Shown here piece by piece: positions 36,109 through 44,408 of a stretch of 64,000 nt of DNA; position 1 is the first letter of the stretch; every line of letters begins with the position of its first letter. The stretch is from Hymenobacter telluris (GTDB lineage: Bacteria; Bacteroidota; Bacteroidia; Cytophagales; Hymenobacteraceae), in NCBI RefSeq assembly GCF_017313265.1, contig NZ_JAFLQZ010000008.1, positions 165,161 to 229,160 on the forward strand. Direction: 5' to 3'. A program made the position numbers and the translations under genes. Under the pieces are notes generated by a model. It was not told the origin of the DNA. It made no database searches and was given only the letters and a program-made list of their open reading frames with translations.

Positions 36109-36116
36109 CAAAGGTA
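36109..36116 (-). promoter_or_regulatory. Bacteroidota -7 box (TACCTTTG) of mnmE
   Basis: TACCTTTG on the minus strand lies about 24 bp before the proposed GTG start at 36085. It decides against the ATG at 36121. Confidence 0.45.
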
Positions 36117-36175
36117 CACAAGCCAAGCAGCGCCGAATTAACAACAGATTAAACTGCTGAAGGCACTACAACCCA

Positions 36176-36835
36176 CTAATCGGCCACAAATAAATTGCGG
36201 CCAACCTCTGGGGAAAGCATGATAATTTTATCGGTGTTTACTCTGACTTCTAAAGAGTTGTCGAAGGTGATTTTATCTAGTACTTCAATAGCGGAGCCTA
36301 GCTTCAAGCCTACCTTATCCAGGTATTGCAGGAACGAGGGAGAGGTGTTCTTAACGGCCATCAGGCGGCCTTGTTCGCCCGGCACCAGGTCTGAAACCAG
36401 GCGGCTTTTAGGGCGGGGCATGGCACCATCTTCCGTCGGGATAGGGTCGCCGTGCGGGTCAAGGCGCGGGAATCCCAGGAACTCATCAAGGCGGCGCACT
36501 AGTAGCAGCGAGTCGATATGCTCCATCTGCTCGGCCACGTCGTGCACTTCGTCCCAGTTGAAGCCCAGCTTCTGCACCAGAAATACTTCCCACAGCCGGT
36601 GCTTCCGAATGGTCAGCAAGGCCAGTTGCCGGCCTTCCTGGGTGAGCGACACGCCGCGGTACCGCTGGTAGTGCAGGAGGCCTTTTTCACCGAGCCGCCG
36701 CAGCATATCCGTCACCGAGGCCGGGCGCGTCTGCAATACCTCGGCAATGCCGTTGGTGCTGACGTCGGTGCCCGGCGTGGCTTCGCTTAGCTTATAGATG
36801 GCCTTTAAGTAGTTTTCCTCGGTGAAGCTGGGCAT
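36176..36835 (-). CDS. DtxR/MntR family metal-dependent regulator
   Basis: The 219-residue protein has the DtxR layout: winged HTH (ENYLKAIYKLSEATPG, then GIAEVLQTRPASVTDMLRRL), a dimerisation/metal domain with RLWEVFLVQKLGFNWDEVHD and AEQMEHI (His and Glu ligands), and a C-terminal SH3/FeoA-like domain from about residue 140. Such proteins repress metal-uptake genes when Mn(II) or Fe(II) binds. The cognate metal and targets are not shown here, since no transporter is adjacent. Confidence 0.92.
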   Translation of the reverse strand: MPSFTEENYLKAIYKLSEATPGTDVSTNGIAEVLQTRPASVTDMLRRLGEKGLLHYQRYRGVSLTQEGRQLALLTIRKHRLWEVFLVQKLGFNWDEVHDVAEQMEHIDSLLLVRRLDEFLGFPRLDPHGDPIPTEDGAMPRPKSRLVSDLVPGEQGRLMAVKNTSPSFLQYLDKVGLKLGSAIEVLDKITFDNSLEVRVNTDKIIMLSPEVGRNLFVAD

Positions 36836-36849
36836 TCGTTTTCAATTAA

Positions 36850-36942
36850 GAATTAAAAATTAAAAACTAAGAATTGAGGGGCGGGAATCAGGCGCTGCCT
36901 GCGTGGCACAGGCCTGCCTTCTCGTCTTTTAATTTTTAATTC
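36850..36942. repeat. AT-type short-unit inverted repeat
   Basis: GAATTAAAAATTAAAA (36850-36865) and its perfect complement (36927-36942) face each other across a GC-rich loop, between the DtxR gene and the fabH stop. The arms are built from AATTAAA-like units. Confidence 0.6.
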
Positions 36943-36947
36943 ACTCA

Positions 36948-37958
36948 TCACCATTTAATCAGCGCGGAGGCCCAGGTGAAGCCGGAGCCGAAAGCGGCGA
37001 GGCATACCAAGTCGCCGCGCTTGATGCGGCCTTCCTGCACGGCTTCGCTGAGGGCCAGGGGCACGCTGGCGGCGGTGGTGTTGCCGTAGCGCTGAATGTT
37101 GCTGTAGATTTTGTCGTCGGTGAGGCCCATCTTCTGCTGCACGTACTGGGTGATGCGCAGGTTGGCCTGGTGCGGAATCAGCATGTCCACGTCCTGAGGC
37201 TGGTAGCCGTTTTGGTCGAGGGCCTCTTTGATAACCTGCGGAAAGCGCACTACAGCGTGCTTGAACACGTTTTGGCCATTCATGTAGGGGTACATGTCCA
37301 GTTCATTATCTACCACGTACTGCACCCGGTTTTCGCGGTTGGAGCCCGGCTCTTTCACAATCAGCTCTTCGGCATGCTCACCTTGCGAGTGCAGGTGGGT
37401 GCTCAGGATGCCGTGGCCTTCGCGGGTGCTGGGGCGCAGCACTACCGCGCCGGCACCATCACCGAAAATAACCGACACGTTCCGGCCCCGGGTGGATTTG
37501 TCGAGGCCCGAAGAGTGGATTTCCGAGCCAACCACCAGCACCGTGTCGTACATGCCGGTCTTCACGAACTGGTCGGCCATGCTCAGGGCGTACACGAAGC
37601 CCGAGCACTGGTTGCGCACATCGAAAGCCGGAATGGGCGCCTGAATGCCTAGCTCACGCTGGAGCAGTACGCCGGAGCCCGGAAAGAAATAGTCGGGGGA
37701 GAGCGTGGCAAATACAATCATCTGCACGTCGTCGGGGGTGAGGCCGGCCATTTCCAGGGCCTTGCGAGCGGCGGCGGCGCCCATGTTGGCGGTGGTGTCT
37801 TTGCCTTCCTCGAACCAGCGCCGCTCCTTGATGCCAGTCCGCTCCTGAATCCACTCGTCGGTGGTTTCCATGAACTGAGTGAGGTCGGCGTTGGTAACCA
37901 CGCGGCTCGGGACGTAATGGCCGACGCCAGCAATTTCGGAGTGACGGAGAGAGGACAT
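36948..37958 (-). CDS. fabH: 3-oxoacyl-[acyl-carrier-protein] synthase III
   Basis: The 336-residue enzyme starts fatty acid synthesis by condensing an acyl-CoA with malonyl-ACP. The catalytic Cys118 lies in VRNQCSGFVYAL. The His and Asn of the triad are in LIPHQANLRI and YGNTTAASVPLAL. TTDEWIQERTGI (about residues 32-43) is characteristic of KAS III. The gene follows an AT-type repeat and is not next to other fab genes, so it may be one of several FabH copies. Confidence 0.94.
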   Translation of the reverse strand: MSSLRHSEIAGVGHYVPSRVVTNADLTQFMETTDEWIQERTGIKERRWFEEGKDTTANMGAAAARKALEMAGLTPDDVQMIVFATLSPDYFFPGSGVLLQRELGIQAPIPAFDVRNQCSGFVYALSMADQFVKTGMYDTVLVVGSEIHSSGLDKSTRGRNVSVIFGDGAGAVVLRPSTREGHGILSTHLHSQGEHAEELIVKEPGSNRENRVQYVVDNELDMYPYMNGQNVFKHAVVRFPQVIKEALDQNGYQPQDVDMLIPHQANLRITQYVQQKMGLTDDKIYSNIQRYGNTTAASVPLALSEAVQEGRIKRGDLVCLAAFGSGFTWASALIKW

Positions 37959-38059
37959 GAGGTGGGGAGGCGAGAGAAAGTACGAGAAATGAGGAAAAGG
38001 TGCCGAAGGTACTAAAAACCCACAGTGCTGCTTGCTAAACGGGCCGCGAAGGTCGGTAG

Positions 38060-39256
38060 TTACCGGATAGAATCGACCAGTGCCCGTAATTTTACACCTT
38101 CTGAAACCCAGAAAGCCGCCGCCGGAATTCCCTGCGGGTAGAAAAGACGAGCATTAGGTGTACGGGCAGCGGTAATTTCCAGAAGTGCCTGCGCCGCTTC
38201 GGCCATTTGGCCCAGGTCTACCACTACGCCCGCCTGATAGCGCCGCACCACCTCCTCCCACCGCGGATTGGCGGGGATGAGCATGGGTAGGCCGTGGGCC
38301 AGATACTCGAACAGCTTGGTGGGGCGGCACCGCTCGGTGCTGGCGTGGGGCCGGTAAAGCAGCAGGCCAATATGGCTCTGCTGCATTTCGGCCACGATGG
38401 CGCGGTGCGGTATGGGGCCGGCGGCCACTACCAGCCGTAGCCAGGCGGGGTTGGCTTGCTGCCGTTGTTGGAGTTCAAGTAACAGGTCGGGCTGCTGACA
38501 GAAGCCGATAACTGTAAGCAAGGCGCCGCCGGGCCGGATTCGGTGTAGCTCCTCGGCTAGGGCCAGCGCTTCTGTAATGCCGTTGAGCCGCGAAATAGTG
38601 CCCGAGTAGAGCAGCCGGAGCGGCTCGGTGGGGGCGGGCAGCGGCCGGGGCAGGGGTGCGGCTTCCGCAGAAAATGGCTGGTACTTGTTTTCCAGGAGCA
38701 GGACTTGCTCTGGGGGGAGAGCCTCAAGAAAGGGTAGCTCGTCGGCGTAGCTTGCTTCGGCGAGCAAGACGGCCGCTGCCCGGTGGGCGGCGCTGGTTTC
38801 CACCCACCGCAGCCCGGCCGCCAGCCACCGGCGCGTAAGGCCGCCGTACACTTGCTGGGTGCTTACGTTCAGGGCATAATTCTCGCGGATGTCGTACAGG
38901 AACCGCCGGTTGTCATTCAGCCACTGCCAAAGCAGGGTTAGCGGCAACAACTCGGGGGCGTGCACTACTACCAGTTCGGGTTGTAGGTGCCGCAACAGCT
39001 GCCAGTAGCGCCACTGAGCCGCCAGCCGGCCCCAACTTAGGCGGCTGCCTTCCAGCAAACAATGCATGTGCACATTCACTGGCCTATCAGGTGGCGGTGC
39101 TGCGGCCCGGCCCGCTACGTGCACCGTAGTACCGGGCCGAGCCGCTAGGGTGCCACCAAATTTACCGTACATCCGGGTGTCATCTAGGGGCTTAAGTACC
39201 GAGGCTAGCAGCACCGTGCGAATTGGCGAACCGGAAGCAGAAGAAAGTGGCGGCAT
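38060..39256 (-). CDS. Glycosyltransferase, GT4 type
   Basis: The 398-residue protein looks like a GT-B fold enzyme. The N-terminal half has VVVHAPELLPLTLLWQ and YDIRENYAL. The C-terminal nucleotide-sugar domain has LLYSGTISRLNGITEALALA, then PTKLFEYLAHGLPMLIP, which carries the conserved Glu of retaining GT4 enzymes. It probably transfers a sugar for a surface polysaccharide or glycolipid. No cluster of sugar genes surrounds it, so the acceptor is unknown. Confidence 0.85.
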   Translation of the reverse strand: MPPLSSASGSPIRTVLLASVLKPLDDTRMYGKFGGTLAARPGTTVHVAGRAAAPPPDRPVNVHMHCLLEGSRLSWGRLAAQWRYWQLLRHLQPELVVVHAPELLPLTLLWQWLNDNRRFLYDIRENYALNVSTQQVYGGLTRRWLAAGLRWVETSAAHRAAAVLLAEASYADELPFLEALPPEQVLLLENKYQPFSAEAAPLPRPLPAPTEPLRLLYSGTISRLNGITEALALAEELHRIRPGGALLTVIGFCQQPDLLLELQQRQQANPAWLRLVVAAGPIPHRAIVAEMQQSHIGLLLYRPHASTERCRPTKLFEYLAHGLPMLIPANPRWEEVVRRYQAGVVVDLGQMAEAAQALLEITAARTPNARLFYPQGIPAAAFWVSEGVKLRALVDSIR

Positions 39257-39287
39257 CTTGCCCGCGAAGATGGTAAGTTTGGGGTGA

Positions 39288-39392
39288 ATTGCTGAATGGT
39301 TGAATTGCTGAATAGGTAAATAGTTGATTGATCAACGAGTCGTCAGGACGATTAACAATTCAACAATGCAACCATATAACCATTTAATAAAA
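39288..39392. repeat. GAATTGCTGAATGGTT-type short-unit repeat, partly inverted
   Basis: Degenerate 7-8-bp units (TTGAATTG, CTGAATGG) occupy the divergent gap between the glycosyltransferase and dapD. Complementary units (CAATTCAACAATGCAACC) lie in the second half. Confidence 0.5.
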
Positions 39393-39394
39393 CC

Positions 39395-40219
39395 ATGACC
39401 GACCTGCAACAAACCATTGAGGCCGCCTGGGCCGACCGGAGCCTACTCCAGCAAGCTGCCACTACTGAGGCCATCCACCACGTAATTGAAGAGCTCGACA
39501 AAGGCCGCCTGCGCGTGGCCCAGCCCGCCAACGACCGGGAAGGCGGCTGGATAGTAAATGACTGGGTGAAGAAGGCTGTCATCCTCTACTTTCCCATCCA
39601 GCAGATGGAAACGCTGGAACTGCCCCCCTTCGAGTACCGCGACAAAATGCGCCTGAAAACCGACTATGCCGGCCAGGGTGTGCGGGTGGTGCCCCCGGCC
39701 ACGGCTCGTTACGGCGCTTACCTGGCTTCGGGCGTGATTCTGATGCCGAGCTACGTGAACATTGGTGCCTGGGTAGGCGAGGGCACGATGGTAGACACCT
39801 GGGCCACGGTGGGCTCATGCGCACAGATTGGCGCCGGTGTGCACCTAAGCGGTGGCGTTGGTATTGGCGGCGTATTGGAGCCGGTGCAGGCGGCGCCGGT
39901 TATCGTGGAAGACGGGGCCTTCGTGGGCTCGCGCAGCATTCTGGTAGAAGGTTGCTTCGTGGGGAAAGAAGCGGTAATTGGGGCGGGCGTGACCATCACG
40001 GGCAGCACCCGCATCATCGACGTGACGGGCACCGAGCCCAAGGAGTACCGTGGCCACGTTCCGGCCCGCTCGGTGGTAATTCCGGGCTCGTTGCCCAAGC
40101 AGTTTCCGGCCGGCGAGTATCACGTGCCTTGCGCCCTCATCATCGGCCAGCGCAAACCCAGCACCGACCTCAAAACCAGCCTCAACGACGCCTTGCGCGA
40201 GCACAACGTAGCCGTTTAA
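39395..40219 (+). CDS. dapD: 2,3,4,5-tetrahydropyridine-2,6-dicarboxylate N-succinyltransferase
   Basis: The 274-residue protein is the DapD enzyme of the succinylase branch of lysine/diaminopimelate synthesis. It has the normal length and the left-handed beta-helix of hexapeptide repeats (about residues 110-220: GAWVGEGTMVDTWATVGSCA, then IGGVLEPVQAAPVIVEDGAF). The N-terminal helical domain ends before FPIQQMETLELPPFEYRDKM. It supplies precursors for peptidoglycan and lysine in the cytosol. Confidence 0.96.
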   Translation: MTDLQQTIEAAWADRSLLQQAATTEAIHHVIEELDKGRLRVAQPANDREGGWIVNDWVKKAVILYFPIQQMETLELPPFEYRDKMRLKTDYAGQGVRVVPPATARYGAYLASGVILMPSYVNIGAWVGEGTMVDTWATVGSCAQIGAGVHLSGGVGIGGVLEPVQAAPVIVEDGAFVGSRSILVEGCFVGKEAVIGAGVTITGSTRIIDVTGTEPKEYRGHVPARSVVIPGSLPKQFPAGEYHVPCALIIGQRKPSTDLKTSLNDALREHNVAV

Positions 40220-40223
40220 CTAT

Positions 40224-40317
40224 CTTAGTGCGTAGTGCTTGGTGCGTAGTGCTTAGGTTGTTACAGGCCTACTCACTGCGCTAACCAAGCACTATGCACT
40301 AAGCACTACGCACTAAG
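40224..40317. repeat. CACTAAG-type repeat forming a near-perfect 37-bp inverted repeat
   Basis: The arms 40224-40260 and 40281-40317 are complementary apart from a few positions and are built of 7-bp units (AGTGCTT/AAGCACT with variants). They lie between dapD and the next gene. The same unit recurs at 41223-41250. Confidence 0.7.
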
Positions 40318-40328
40318 CACTAAAGAAC

Positions 40329-41129
40329 ATGAACTTCAAATCCAATCCAGCTTCGGCCGCTGAAGCCCGCGAAGAAATCCGCGCGTATGTGGCAGCGGAG
40401 CTGGACGCAAATCCCGCCGACATCCAAACCAAGGTTATCTATAATACCGAGCTGCCGTGGGTGGATGGGCGCAAGCAGCAATGCTACTTAGTAGAGTGGT
40501 CGGTGGCGAATGGCGCCGACGGCGTGGCGCTGGCCGGCCCCTACACCTACACGCTACCCGACATCAGCCAGGCTGAAGCCAAGCGCCTGGGCTCCCTGCA
40601 CGAGTGGCGGCAGCAGCTACTTAATTTGTATGCCGGCTGCGAGCTGGCCGCGCAAGCCCGCATGAAGCAGGCGTTGGTAGACGTGTACGACCCCACCCGC
40701 ACCAAGCAGCTGCTGGAGGCGCTGCAAAATCCGGCCGCGCCGCGCTTTGCCGTGCGCTGCTCACTGCGCGAGTTTATCCGCATCGGCACCGACGAGTACT
40801 ACGTCTTCAACGGCGACTGGGTGCACAACCCCAACTTCTCGTACAGTCCTACCTTTGGCTTCAAGCCGCGCAAGGAAGACCCGACGCTGGAGCTGCCGGC
40901 TGAACAGGAAAACATCCAAATCAAGCCGCATAAGTTCCTGACGCCCGTGCCGCCCGTTGGGGCCGACGGCGCGTATCCGGGCGAGGCTACTGGCTTCATC
41001 ATGGTGAAAAACGGGCAGGTGGTAGATGCTACCTGCTCGGCATGGGCCCGTAGTGTGGTCGATAAAGTAGCTATGTTCTACTTCCTCGGCAAAGAAATTG
41101 GCCCGTTTGCCATCACCTTGCAAGGGTAG
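40329..41129 (+). CDS. Hypothetical protein of unknown function, flanked by CACTAAG repeats
   Basis: The 266-residue protein has no signal peptide and matches no family I recognise. It is soluble and mixed alpha/beta. A helical N terminus (AAEAREEIRAYVAAELDANP) leads to a Trp-containing strand (TELPWVDGRKQQCYLVEW). A central LREFIRIGTDEYYVFNGDWV and a C-terminal GFIMVKNGQVVDATCSAWAR follow. Base composition matches the neighbours, so there is no sign of recent transfer. A role in housekeeping cannot be inferred, but the conserved-looking aromatic motifs suggest a real enzyme or scaffold. Confidence 0.72.
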   Translation: MNFKSNPASAAEAREEIRAYVAAELDANPADIQTKVIYNTELPWVDGRKQQCYLVEWSVANGADGVALAGPYTYTLPDISQAEAKRLGSLHEWRQQLLNLYAGCELAAQARMKQALVDVYDPTRTKQLLEALQNPAAPRFAVRCSLREFIRIGTDEYYVFNGDWVHNPNFSYSPTFGFKPRKEDPTLELPAEQENIQIKPHKFLTPVPPVGADGAYPGEATGFIMVKNGQVVDATCSAWARSVVDKVAMFYFLGKEIGPFAITLQG

Positions 41130-41142
41130 CTCAGAAGACTTT

Positions 41143-41194
41143 ATAAACACAAAAAGCCCGTTCCAGCTTTCTGGAACGGGCTTTTTGTGTTTAT
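41143..41194. terminator. Long perfect bidirectional terminator
   Basis: Perfect 24-bp arms (41143-41166 and 41171-41194) with a 4-nt loop and internal A5/T5 tracts lie between the convergent hypothetical gene (stop 41129) and msrA (stop 41245). Confidence 0.9.
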
Positions 41195-41222
41195 GTAACC
41201 GTAATGTGTAGGTCGAGTAGCT

Positions 41223-41250
41223 ACTAAGCACTAAGCACTAAGCACTAAGC
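41223..41250. repeat. Tandem CACTAAG heptamer, four units, providing the msrA stop codon
   Basis: Four tandem copies of ACTAAGC lie at the 3' end of msrA. The last unit contains the TAG stop (41245-41247 on the minus strand). The same unit makes up the inverted repeat at 40224-40317. Confidence 0.75.
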
Positions 41251-41784
41251 AGTAGCTTTTTTCAGCTTGTCGCCGAACAAGGCTCTTACTTTTTCCACTT
41301 TGGGCCGGGCTACAAACTGGCAGTAGGGCTCGTGGCCGTTCTGCTTGTAGTAGTTCTGGTGATAGTCCTCGGCCGGGTAGAAGCTCTTCAACGGCTCAAT
41401 TTCGGTTACGACCGGGTTATCGAAGGCGTGGGCCTCGTTGAGCTTTTGCTTGTACTCCTCGGCCAGCCGTTTCTGCTCGTCGTTGTGATAATACACGCCC
41501 GAGCGGTACTGCGTGCCGGTGTCGTTGCCTTGGCGGTTGAGGGTGGTGGGGTCGTGGGTTTTCCAGAACACTTCCAGCAACTCCTTGAAGCTGATAATCT
41601 GCGGATCGTAGGTGATTTGGATTACCTCGGCGTGGCCGGTCAGGCCGCTACACACTTCGCGGTACGTAGGGTTGGCAATGCGGCCATTGGAATAACCCGA
41701 CACTACTTTTTGTACTCCTTGAAGGTCCTGAAATACGGCCTCGACGCACCAAAAGCAGCCGGCCCCGAAAGTTGCTAGTTCCAT
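41245..41784 (-). CDS. msrA: Peptide-methionine (S)-S-oxide reductase
   Basis: MsrA repairs oxidised methionine in proteins. I start it at the ATG at 41784 (MELATFGAGCFWCVEAVFQD). The open frame to 41847 would add 21 unrelated residues. The catalytic Cys10 is in GAGCFWC. VVSGYSNGR and VIQITYDPQIISFKELLEVF are conserved. The 179-residue length is normal. Its stop codon is embedded in a CACTAAG tandem repeat. Confidence 0.95.
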   Translation of the reverse strand: MELATFGAGCFWCVEAVFQDLQGVQKVVSGYSNGRIANPTYREVCSGLTGHAEVIQITYDPQIISFKELLEVFWKTHDPTTLNRQGNDTGTQYRSGVYYHNDEQKRLAEEYKQKLNEAHAFDNPVVTEIEPLKSFYPAEDYHQNYYKQNGHEPYCQFVARPKVEKVRALFGDKLKKATA

Positions 41785-41982
41785 ATGAGTGTAAGTATCT
41801 GATGGGTGAAATACGGCTCCGTAAAACCGTCGCAAACGGCAAGCCATCTGGTTCAGCTTCGGATGAGGAGCATATACGATAAAAAGAGATTTTCGAGCGA
41901 AAAAGTTTACTCAATCTTATATACTGCATGGAACATGATGAGGATCTGACAGGTACTGTTCGCGTAGCCCATTCCGTAAAGA

Positions 41983-42020
41983 CAAAAGCCCCCCATGTTG
42001 CGTCAACATGAAGGGCTTGT
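41983..42020 (-). terminator. Terminator of the 3-hydroxyacyl-CoA dehydrogenase gene
   Basis: On the minus strand AAGCCC-type outer pairing and the CATGTTG/CAACATG stem (arms 42004-42010 and 41994-42000, 3-nt loop) are followed by TTTTG. Confidence 0.65.
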
Positions 42021-42070
42021 AGACCAGCAGCAGATGATTTTCCAAGAAAATGCTGCCCGTACTTATGCAG

Positions 42071-42961
42071 TTACTTACGGAACCGCCCGGCAACTACCAG
42101 CTCCTTGGAGCCAGCGGTATACTGGTAGAATCCTTCCCCGGATTTCACACCCAGGCGGCCGGCCATTACCATATTTACCAACAGGGGGCAGGGGGCGTAT
42201 TTGGGGTTGCCTAAGCCGTCGTGCAGTACCCGCAGGATAGCCAGGCATACATCCAAGCCAATGAAGTCGGCGAGCTGCAACGGGCCCATGGGGTGCGCCA
42301 TGCCCAGCTTCATCACCGTATCAATTTCCTCGACGCCGGCCACGCCTTCAAACAAACTGATAATAGCCTCGTTGATCATCGGCATCAGAATGCGGTTGGC
42401 CACAAAACCGGGGTAGTCGTTTACCTCGGTGGGCGTTTTGCTGAGCTGCCGCGAAAGGTCCATTACCTGCTCAGTGACGGCGTCGGAAGTGGCGTACCCC
42501 CTAATCACCTCCACCAGCTTCATTACCGGCACCGGGTTCATGAAGTGCATCCCGATTACCTGCGCCGGACGCTTAGTAGCCGCCGCTATTTTGGTGATGG
42601 ATATAGAAGAAGTATTCGAGGCCAGAATTGCTTCCTGCGGGGCGTGCTGGTCTAGGTCGCGGAAGATTTGCAGCTTCAGGTCCACGTTTTCGGTGGCGGC
42701 TTCCACCACCAGCTGTACGCCTTGCACGCCTTCGGCTATGCTGGTATAGGTTTGGATGCGGCCGAGGGTGTCGGTTTTGTCGGTTTCCGAGAGGGTGCCT
42801 TTGCTTACTTGGCGGTCCAGATTCCGGGCAATGGTACCGAGGGCCTTGTCGAGGGCCGGCTGGTTGATGTCGATGAGGGCAACGGAGAATCCGTGCTGGG
42901 CAAATACGTGGGCAATGCCATTGCCCATGGTACCCGAGCCAATAACGGCGACATGCGTCAT
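42071..42961 (-). CDS. 3-hydroxyacyl-CoA (3-hydroxybutyryl-CoA) dehydrogenase
   Basis: The start at 42961 gives MTHVAVIGSGTMGNGIAHVF, the Rossmann dinucleotide motif at the very N terminus as in this family. An open frame to 43180 would add 73 residues and pass through a TAGCTTTG promoter box. The 296-residue enzyme oxidises 3-hydroxyacyl-CoA to 3-ketoacyl-CoA with NAD. Conserved parts are ASNTSSISITKIA, IGMHFMNPVPVMKLVEVI and the NDYPGFVANRILMPMINEA segment. It serves fatty acid or butanoate metabolism, and icmF elsewhere in the window could draw on the same acyl-CoA pool. Confidence 0.94.
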   Translation of the reverse strand: MTHVAVIGSGTMGNGIAHVFAQHGFSVALIDINQPALDKALGTIARNLDRQVSKGTLSETDKTDTLGRIQTYTSIAEGVQGVQLVVEAATENVDLKLQIFRDLDQHAPQEAILASNTSSISITKIAAATKRPAQVIGMHFMNPVPVMKLVEVIRGYATSDAVTEQVMDLSRQLSKTPTEVNDYPGFVANRILMPMINEAIISLFEGVAGVEEIDTVMKLGMAHPMGPLQLADFIGLDVCLAILRVLHDGLGNPKYAPCPLLVNMVMAGRLGVKSGEGFYQYTAGSKELVVAGRFRK

Positions 42962-43308
42962 AAGTAGTAGGAGGAAGAAAAGGGTGGGAAGGAGACCAAA
43001 CGCCAACGCTAAAATTGGCACCGGCAAAGCTACTCTGAAAACGGCGCTCCTGTAACTAGCGTCTGCTACCCAAGCAAAAGCGAGAAATTGTTTAAGGAAA
43101 CGCAAAAAAATATTTCTCAAGAAAAGTGCTCTTATGCCTTTTAGGGACGGTTTTTTAGGAAACACTGGGCTAAATGCCACGATTTTTTAGTGCGACTATA
43201 TCCTTTTGCACCTCCCCGCGTACAAATCCGCAAATCAGCTTCCTACAACGTTTGTAGTTGTCATTGAAGCATTCCTTTCCACTCTCCCCACTTCAACCAC
43301 CACTCACC
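42962..43308. other. 347-bp divergent intergenic region
   Basis: It holds the promoter region of the dehydrogenase (minus-strand TAGCTTTG at 43025-43032) and the leader of the small membrane protein at 43309. It includes an A-rich stretch around 43105-43120. I see no other gene. Confidence 0.5.
43025..43032 (-). promoter_or_regulatory. Bacteroidota -7 box (TAGCTTTG)
   Basis: TAGCTTTG on the minus strand fits TAnnTTTG, about 64 bp upstream of the dehydrogenase start at 42961, and supports that start. Confidence 0.45.
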
Positions 43309-43479
43309 ATGGGAAATCTATTGTACATCATCGCCGTTGTTCTCATTCTCATTTGGGCTCTTGGCTTCTTCGGCGTACTGGGCACTGGCATGCAGGGTAA
43401 CAACCTGATTCACATTCTGCTGGTAATTGCCATCATTGCCATTCTACTGCGCGTAATCCGGGGCGGCCGCGTAGTATAG
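43309..43479 (+). CDS. Small membrane protein, lmo0937/DUF5670 family
   Basis: The 56-residue protein (start MGNLLYIIAVVLILIWALGF) has two hydrophobic helices separated by GVLGTGMQGNNLIH and a basic tail (RVIRGGRVV). Length and pattern match the lmo0937/DUF5670 family of tiny two-helix inner-membrane proteins, which are common in Bacteroidota and often stress-associated. Their mechanism is unknown. The leader to an upstream ATG at 43258 is non-hydrophobic, so I exclude it. Confidence 0.85.
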   Translation: MGNLLYIIAVVLILIWALGFFGVLGTGMQGNNLIHILLVIAIIAILLRVIRGGRVV

Positions 43480-43514
43480 CTACCGCAAGCTCCCCCGAAA
43501 AATTTAGTCTGAAA

Positions 43515-43556
43515 ACACAAAAGAGCCTCCCCAGCAATGGGGAGGCTCTTTTGTGT
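43515..43556. terminator. Long perfect bidirectional terminator
   Basis: Perfect 19-bp arms (43515-43533 and 43538-43556) with a 4-nt loop and A4/T4 tracts lie between the convergent small membrane protein and the outer-membrane protein gene. Confidence 0.88.
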
Positions 43557-43572
43557 AAGCAGGTAGTTGTTG

Positions 43573-44391
43573 TTACTTGCCTAGGTTTATCAATAAGTTG
43601 AAGCGTATTTCGGGCTGCCCATACGGTGACGTGCTAGAGCCATCCGCATTAAGCCCGTCGTTGAAGTTATACAGCACCACAATATCTGCTGCCACTCGGT
43701 CACTGAACTCGTTGCGGTAGCCTGCCCCGGCTAGCGGAGTGGTCAGGGTTCTTTTGATGTTGAAGGCTCCTTGGTTCAGAAACCGGTACTGTATGTCGCT
43801 GCGCGTTACCTCGTATTCAGCGTGCAGAAAGAACTGCTTGTACACGATATATTGCGCAAACGCCTTCAGCCCCAGATTGTTGGCAATTACGGTTGAAGGG
43901 TATCCATACACCTGCTGGTTGTAATCAGAATAGCTGATGTTGGTATAAGAGTAGCTGATACCAGGACCAACGGCTAGCTTATCTGTTACTCGGATACCCA
44001 ACGCCGGCGCAATGCTCGCATTAAACTGCCCGTCGCCGTAGAAACTGGTATAGCCCAACCCGAAATTGGTGTACAGGAAGTACTTCCGCAATGGGGGTGG
44101 GGGTGCGGCCACACCCGGCCGGTTTGGTAGCTCCAACCCCGATGGACTACTGGTAGAAGGCCGGGCGGGTACAGGCTCATCAACTGGCGGCGGGGCCGGA
44201 ACGGGTACCTGCTGGCGCGGAGCCGGAGTGGGAGCCGGCGTAACCGGGCGCGGCGCGGTGCCGGGAGGGGCCGTGTTCAACTGTGGCTTCACCGTAGTGC
44301 TATCCGTGCGCTGAGCGAAGGCCGTGGGGGCCACTAGCAACCCAGCGCCAGCCAGGAAAACCGTAAATAAGGAGCGTTGCAGAGCGTTCAT
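43573..44391 (-). CDS. Outer-membrane beta-barrel protein with proline-rich linker
   Basis: The 272-residue protein has a signal peptide (1-26, ending TAFAQ) and a Pro/Ala-rich linker (about 35-85: PVTPAPTPAPRQQVPVPAP). The remaining 180 residues look like an 8-strand barrel: alternating aromatic strands (FLYTNFGLGYTSFYGDG, YNQQVYGYPSTVIANNLG) ending in RFNLLINLGK. It probably spans the outer membrane behind a periplasmic or surface spacer. It starts 17 bp after the ABC-F gene ends, so the two form an operon. Confidence 0.8.
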   Translation of the reverse strand: MNALQRSLFTVFLAGAGLLVAPTAFAQRTDSTTVKPQLNTAPPGTAPRPVTPAPTPAPRQQVPVPAPPPVDEPVPARPSTSSPSGLELPNRPGVAAPPPPLRKYFLYTNFGLGYTSFYGDGQFNASIAPALGIRVTDKLAVGPGISYSYTNISYSDYNQQVYGYPSTVIANNLGLKAFAQYIVYKQFFLHAEYEVTRSDIQYRFLNQGAFNIKRTLTTPLAGAGYRNEFSDRVAADIVVLYNFNDGLNADGSSTSPYGQPEIRFNLLINLGK

Positions 44392-44408
44392 ACCGAGTGG
44401 TAACGCAG

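Noticed and set aside
41223..41250. Direct repeats that could suggest a CRISPR array
   Set aside because: Units are 7 bp without spacers and overlap msrA. There are no cas genes.
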